Shown piece by piece: positions 59,952-64,000 of a stretch of DNA of 64,000 nucleotides. The stretch is from Palsa-744 sp036498265. GTDB lineage: Bacteria > Actinomycetota > Thermoleophilia > Solirubrobacterales > Solirubrobacteraceae. The stretch's first letter is position 1; each line of letters starts with the position of its first letter. Location: contig DASYFT010000026.1 of NCBI GenBank assembly GCA_036498265.1, forward strand, positions 45,128-109,127. Reading direction: 5' to 3'. The translations under genes and the position numbers were made by a program. The notes under the pieces were generated by a model that saw only the letters and a list, made by a program, of their open reading frames with translations, was not told the DNA's origin and ran no database searches.

Positions 59952-60656
59952 TCAGGCGAACAGGACGCGGCTGGGGCACATCCGCGCGAGCGCACATTCC
60001 CGGCAGGCGGGCGTGCGCGCATGGCAGGTGCGGCGCCCGTGGCGTAGGAGGTTGACGTGCAGCTCGAGCTCCTGGCCGGGCGCCGTCAGCGCGAGCATCT
60101 GGTCGTGCAGCTCCTCGAACGGCGCCCCCGCCCGCAGCAGGTGCAGTCGCATTCCGACGCGCGACACGTGCGTGTCGACCGGCACGTCGAGCAGGCCGTA
60201 GGCGAACAGCAGCACGCAGGCGGCTGTCTTGCGCCCGACGCCCGGAAGCGACGTCAGGTAGTCGCGCGCGTCCTCGAGCGGCACGCGCGGCAGCCAGTCG
60301 AGCGACAGCTCGTGCTCGGGCTCGCCGTCGCCGATTCCAGGCCGCTCGGAGATCGCGCGGAGGATCTCCTGGATGCGCACGGACTTGACCTTCGAGATGC
60401 CGCCGGGGCGGATCGCCTCCTCCACCTCGGCGAGCGGCGCATCGCGCACCTGCTCCCACAGCGGCCACCGGTCGCGCAGCCGCAGGAAGGCGACGTCGCG
60501 ATTGCGGTCGTTGGTGGACTGCGAGAGCACCGTCAGGATGAGCTCCGCGATCGGGTGTCGGTGGGGCTTCATCAAGGGCACGCCGTAGACGGCACGCAGG
60601 CGCTCGCGCACCCTCGCGACGCGAGCCCGCGTCGGCGGCTTCCAGGCGGCTGGCAC
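59952..60656 (-). CDS. nth: Endonuclease III
   Basis: A 234-residue DNA glycosylase/AP lyase. The helix-hairpin-helix LPGVGRKTA carries the catalytic Lys143, and VPVDTHVSRV carries the catalytic Asp161. A [4Fe-4S] cluster is held by Cys211, Cys218, Cys221 and Cys227 (C-x6-C-x2-C-x5-C). It removes oxidised pyrimidines in base-excision repair. GTG 60656 starts the frame. It is convergent with the hemolysin-III gene and 6 bp from it. Confidence 0.94.
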   Translation of the reverse strand: MPAAWKPPTRARVARVRERLRAVYGVPLMKPHRHPIAELILTVLSQSTNDRNRDVAFLRLRDRWPLWEQVRDAPLAEVEEAIRPGGISKVKSVRIQEILRAISERPGIGDGEPEHELSLDWLPRVPLEDARDYLTSLPGVGRKTAACVLLFAYGLLDVPVDTHVSRVGMRLHLLRAGAPFEELHDQMLALTAPGQELELHVNLLRHGRRTCHARTPACRECALARMCPSRVLFA

Positions 60657-60699
60657 CGCATCACCGTATCCCCCTCGAGCTGCCCATTATCCTCGCCGG

Positions 60700-61527
60700 G
60701 TGCCCGAGGTGAGCGACCACAGCAGCGAGATCGACGGGCTCCCGGTGTTCTGGCGCAGCGCTCCACGGGTCTCGAGCGCGGCCGCGGACGCCGTCCCTCT
60801 GTACCTCCACGGCGTGCCCAACAACTCCGACGACTGGCTCCCCTTCCTCTCACGAAGCGGCGGCCTCGCCCCCGACCTCCCCGGCTTCGGACGCTCGGGC
60901 AAGCCGGGCTCGCGGCTCTACACGATCGAGGAGTACGACCGCTTCATCGAGCGCTTCCTGGACGAGGCGAACGTGGATCGCGTCCAGCTCGTGATGCACG
61001 ACTGGGGCGCCGTGGGTCTCGCGTTCGCCCAGAGGATCCCCGCGCGGGTGGAGCGGATCGTGATCGTCAACGCGGTGCCGTTCCTGCCCGGGTACCGGTG
61101 GCACCGCACGGCGCGAATGTGGCGCACTCCCGTGGTCGGTGAGCTGGTGATGGGCGCCACCGCGCGCCCCGTGCTCCGCCTCCTCTCCCGCGAGTCCAAC
61201 GCGACGCCCGGGCCGATGCCGGATGCCTGGCTCGACAGCGTGCTCGACCACTTCGACCAGGGCACACAGCGCGCGATCCTGCGCCTGTACCGCAGCTCGC
61301 CCCCGGCGGTTCTCGCGGACGCCGGACGCCACCTGGGCGAGCTGTCGATGCCGGCCCTCGTCGCGTGGGGAATGCGAGACCCGTACATCCCGGCTCGCTT
61401 CGCTCGCGAGTACGCGGACGCGCTCCCGCAGGCCGAGCTGCTGGAGCTCCCCGACGCGGGCCACTGGCCGTGGCTCGACCGCCCAGACATGATCGACCGC
61501 GTCGTGGAGTTCCTGGGCGCGGAGTGA
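60700..61527 (+). CDS. Alpha/beta hydrolase, haloalkane dehalogenase / epoxide hydrolase-like
   Basis: A 275-residue enzyme. The nucleophile elbow is VMHDWGA, with Asp101 as nucleophile; Asp rather than Ser is the mark of haloalkane dehalogenases and epoxide hydrolases. The acid Asp is in GMRDPYIP and the catalytic His in DAGHWPW. The oxyanion loop HGVPNNSDDW lacks the Asn that follows HG in LinB-type dehalogenases (HGNP). Trp after the nucleophile could stabilise halide. Two readings remain: dehalogenase or epoxide hydrolase. The stop overlaps the start of the next membrane-protein gene by 3 bp. Confidence 0.85.
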   Translation: MPEVSDHSSEIDGLPVFWRSAPRVSSAAADAVPLYLHGVPNNSDDWLPFLSRSGGLAPDLPGFGRSGKPGSRLYTIEEYDRFIERFLDEANVDRVQLVMHDWGAVGLAFAQRIPARVERIVIVNAVPFLPGYRWHRTARMWRTPVVGELVMGATARPVLRLLSRESNATPGPMPDAWLDSVLDHFDQGTQRAILRLYRSSPPAVLADAGRHLGELSMPALVAWGMRDPYIPARFAREYADALPQAELLELPDAGHWPWLDRPDMIDRVVEFLGAE

Positions 61528-63167
61528 GGGAGCTAACGCTCAGCGCCCGGGACGAGCCGCTCCGCCGGACGCGCACGGGAACGGCCGCGGTGCCCGCCTG
61601 GACCCTGACGGCGGTCCTTGGCCTCGTCTACGTGATCCTCGCGCCGGCGAGCACCGACCTCTCGGCGGCCAGCTACCGCAGCTACCTGTTCACGCACGGC
61701 GGGTTCACCCTGTGGGACAACTCCTGGTACGGGGGCCACCACCTGCCCGCCTACTCGGTGCTCGCACCGGCGCTCGGCGCCGGTATCGGGCCGCAGCTGC
61801 TCGCGGCACTCTCGATGACGATCGCCACGGCGCTGTTCACGCTGCTCATCGACGGCCCCTTCCCGGCCCGCGCGACGCGAATCGCCTCTCTGTGGTTCGC
61901 CCTGGGGGCCGCCATCAGCCTCCTTTCGAGCCGCGTGCCTTTCGACCTGGGCCTCGCGCTCGGCCTCGGCGCTCTCGTCCTGCTCCGGCGAGGGCATCCG
62001 TGGCCGGCGCTGGCGCTCGCTCTGCTCACCTCACTCGCGAGCCCCGTCGCCGGTGCCTTCCTCGCGCTCGCCGCCCTGGCCTGGGCACTCGCGGGACCGG
62101 CGCGTCGCTGGCCGGGCGCGCTGATCGTGGCCGCGCTCGCGCCGATCGCGCTGCTCGCGCTCGCGTTCCCCGAAGGAGGCTCTCAGCCGTTCGTCGCCTC
62201 GGCCTTCTACCCCGCGCTCGCCGGCGCGCTGTTGATCGCATTGCTGATCCCGGCCGACCGGCGGGCGTTGCGGCTCGGCGCGTTCCTCTATGCAGCCGCG
62301 CTGACGGGCTCCTACCTCATCCAGTCGGCGGTCGGAGGCAACGTGGATCGGCTCGGCGCCCTCGTCGCCGGTCCGATTGCCGCCTGCGTCCTCGCCGGCT
62401 CGACGGCGATCGGCCGGCGCGGCGCGCTGTTGCTCGTGCTCGCGCCGGCACTGCTCTACTGGCAGGCGAACGCGCCTGTCACGGACTTCGTCGCGGCTGC
62501 CTCCGACCCGGCGGTCGAGGAGTCCTACTACACCCCGCTTCTGCACGAGCTCGGCGCGCTCGGCATCGGTTACGGCGCGACGCCGGCGCGGATCGAGGTC
62601 GTTCCGTCGGTCGACCACTGGGAGGCGCGCTGGGTCGCTCCGGCGATCATGCTGGCGCGGGGCTGGGAGCGCCAGCTCGATGGCCTTCGCAACGGCCTGT
62701 TCTACTCCTCGACGCCCGTCACCGCAGCCCGCTATCGGGCATGGCTCTCACAGCAGTCCGTCTCCTACGTCGCGCTTCCCGATGCCCCGCTCGACTACTC
62801 CGCCAAGTCGGAGGCGCGCCTGCTGCGGGGTGCCGGATCGGGCGGTCCTCCGCCGTACCTGCGGGAGGTCTGGAGCGACTCGCACTGGCGTCTGTTCGCT
62901 GTGGCGGGGGCCCGCCCGCTGGTGTCGGCGCCGGCCACGCTCACCCGGGTCGGGAGAGACTCGTTCACGCTTCGCGCGCCGCGCGCGGGCACCTTCACGG
63001 TGAGCCTGCACTTCAGCCGCTACTGGGCGCTCGCCTCCGGGCACGGCTGCGTCGAGAGCGCTCCCGGCGACTGGACCGGCGTGCACGTCCCGCGCGCAGG
63101 GCTCGTGCGCGTCGTCATCAGCTTCTCGCCGGCGCGCCTGTTCAGCAGCGGGCCGCGCTGCCGCTGA
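61524..63167 (+). CDS. Polytopic membrane protein, possibly GT-C type
   Basis: A 547-residue protein. A short basic cytoplasmic start is followed by a first helix (about 26-46), then an extracytoplasmic loop with FTLWDNSWYGGHHLPAYSVL (core LWDNSWYGGHH). Eight or nine further helices run to about residue 320. The C-terminal 220 residues are soluble, ending in a beta-rich domain. The Asp/Trp/Tyr-containing first loop recalls GT-C glycosyltransferases that use polyprenyl-phosphate sugars, but I cannot confirm the catalytic residues. GTG 61524 overlaps the previous stop. Function unknown. Confidence 0.7.
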   Translation: MRELTLSARDEPLRRTRTGTAAVPAWTLTAVLGLVYVILAPASTDLSAASYRSYLFTHGGFTLWDNSWYGGHHLPAYSVLAPALGAGIGPQLLAALSMTIATALFTLLIDGPFPARATRIASLWFALGAAISLLSSRVPFDLGLALGLGALVLLRRGHPWPALALALLTSLASPVAGAFLALAALAWALAGPARRWPGALIVAALAPIALLALAFPEGGSQPFVASAFYPALAGALLIALLIPADRRALRLGAFLYAAALTGSYLIQSAVGGNVDRLGALVAGPIAACVLAGSTAIGRRGALLLVLAPALLYWQANAPVTDFVAAASDPAVEESYYTPLLHELGALGIGYGATPARIEVVPSVDHWEARWVAPAIMLARGWERQLDGLRNGLFYSSTPVTAARYRAWLSQQSVSYVALPDAPLDYSAKSEARLLRGAGSGGPPPYLREVWSDSHWRLFAVAGARPLVSAPATLTRVGRDSFTLRAPRAGTFTVSLHFSRYWALASGHGCVESAPGDWTGVHVPRAGLVRVVISFSPARLFSSGPRCR

Positions 63168-63210
63168 GACGGCGGTCCATCGGGGTGGCGCGTGGGCTAG
63201 GCTGTCGGCG

Positions 63211-64000
63211 ATGGCCGCCCGCGCTCGTGTCCTGCAGGCGCGCGTCCTGCCGCATGGATGGCTGGACGCGCTGCGGCAGGTCTCGCTGTTCGCCGCGGCC
63301 TACTTCGCCTACATGGTCGTCCGCGGGATAGCCGACGGAAGCGCCAACGCGGCCTTCGCACATGCGCGCGACCTGATCTCGCTGGAGCGGACGCTGCACC
63401 TGTTCGTCGAGCCGTCGATCCAGGCATGGGCGTCCGGCAGCCACTTCGTGATGGTGCTTGCGAGCTGGCTCTACGTGAACGCCCAGGGCTCGATCACGAT
63501 CGCGGCGCTCGTCTACCTCTACCTGCGCCACAACCGGAACTTCTACTTCGTGCGCAACATGTTCATGATCGCCATGGCGATCGCCCTCGTCGGCTACACG
63601 GTGTTCCCCACCGCACCACCCCGGTTCATGCCGGAGTGGGGCTTCGTCGACACGGTCGCCGATCTGACGCCGGTCAAGAACTCGGCGGCCAGCGCATCGA
63701 TGAGCGCCCTGTTCAACCCCTATGCCGCAGTGCCCTCGATGCACGTCTGCTTCGCCATGATGGTCGGCTGGCCGCTCGCCAGGCTGGTCCGATCGAGCGT
63801 CGCCCGGGTCCTGTGGATGGTCTATCCCTTCGTGATGACGTTCGTGATCGTCGCGACCGCCAACCACTTCATCGTCGACGCGCTGCTCGGCGCGCTGACC
63901 GCCGGGGTATCCGCCTATGGCGCCCACTGGCTCGCCCGCACGCGGCCGAGCGCCTGGAGCTTCCCCGCCGCTCGCACCGGCGGCGCGCCGAGGACGGCGG
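63211..64000 (+). CDS. PAP2 / Aur1-type phosphatase or transferase, truncated by window end
   Basis: At least 263 residues; the frame runs past the window end. Five or six transmembrane helices are visible. The PAP2 motif 2 is VPSMHVCF and motif 3 is ANHFIVDALLGA, with catalytic His in each. Motif 1 (K-x6-RP) is degenerate, around TAPPRFMPEWG. This arrangement fits the Aur1/Ipt1-like branch (PF14378 type), which moves inositol-phosphate or similar headgroups on lipids. ATG 63211 begins the frame. The partner membrane protein upstream ends 43 bp before it. Confidence 0.88.
   Translation, partial: MAARARVLQARVLPHGWLDALRQVSLFAAAYFAYMVVRGIADGSANAAFAHARDLISLERTLHLFVEPSIQAWASGSHFVMVLASWLYVNAQGSITIAALVYLYLRHNRNFYFVRNMFMIAMAIALVGYTVFPTAPPRFMPEWGFVDTVADLTPVKNSAASASMSALFNPYAAVPSMHVCFAMMVGWPLARLVRSSVARVLWMVYPFVMTFVIVATANHFIVDALLGALTAGVSAYGAHWLARTRPSAWSFPAARTGGAPRTA

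Overview
The window is about 70 percent GC, densely coded on both strands, and reads as a chromosomal segment of a high-GC actinobacterium. The best lineage clue is the secreted collagen-like protein at 50642-51193. Its N-terminus (LTYANV, then a Gly/Ala-rich signal segment, then a YLINSTRQI-type motif ahead of Gly-X-Y triplets) is a pattern I associate with Thermoleophilia, especially Solirubrobacterales. The dnaK-grpE-dnaJ-hspR-clpB order and the small PurL/PurQ/PurS purine set also fit Actinobacteria. This assignment is an inference from sequence reading; no search was run. I see no phage, insertion sequence, CRISPR array or rRNA.

Layout. 1-2000: end of an HDAC-like deacetylase, a SapM-like secreted phosphatase and a universal stress protein. 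2000-9700: a QsdR-like TetR regulator divergent from a secreted alpha/beta hydrolase, then a SARP-type AAA/TPR regulator translationally coupled to a berberine-bridge-type flavin oxidase, and a GNAT acetyltransferase. 9700-16600: a lipoprotein/two-ATPase/FtsX-permease export operon divergent from an OmpR-type two-component pair. 16600-24060: secreted enzymes (Asp-box propeller, GH3 glycosidase, Tat-exported M28-like protein) with two TetR regulators and a cupin protein. 24060-26610: a second two-component pair plus a small secreted acidic protein. 26790-34580: tRNA-Asp, a cytochrome P450 overlapping an LmeA-like gene, an osmoprotectant ABC importer, tRNA-Val, an FprA-like reductase and tRNA-Lys. 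34660-38860: ChaB-like protein, HtrA-like protease, amidase, His-rich PadR regulator and a small Cys-pair protein.

38911-49000 holds nine purine-biosynthesis genes on the minus strand (purE, B, C, S, Q, L, F, N, H), taking AIR and PRPP steps through to IMP and AMP; purD, purM and purK are absent here. A 47-residue membrane-peptide gene sits on the opposite strand between purF and purN. 49217-51193 carries a GYD protein and a divergent pair of collagen-like secreted proteins. 51222-58142 is the heat-shock operon. 58298-64000 carries a fatty-acid desaturase, a hemolysin-III-family protein, endonuclease III, a dehalogenase/epoxide-hydrolase-like enzyme, a polytopic membrane protein and a PAP2/Aur1-type protein running off the end.

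The most interesting non-coding signal is a direct repeat with TGAAC-type half-sites exactly 11 bp apart. It occurs at three places: between the first two-component pair and its divergent lipoprotein-ABC operon, in front of the second response regulator, and in front of the small secreted protein next to it. This is the geometry of OmpR/PhoB-class regulator binding sites and suggests a shared or paralogous envelope-stress circuit. Several self-regulating TetR/PadR operators are also visible as inverted repeats over the start regions of their own genes.
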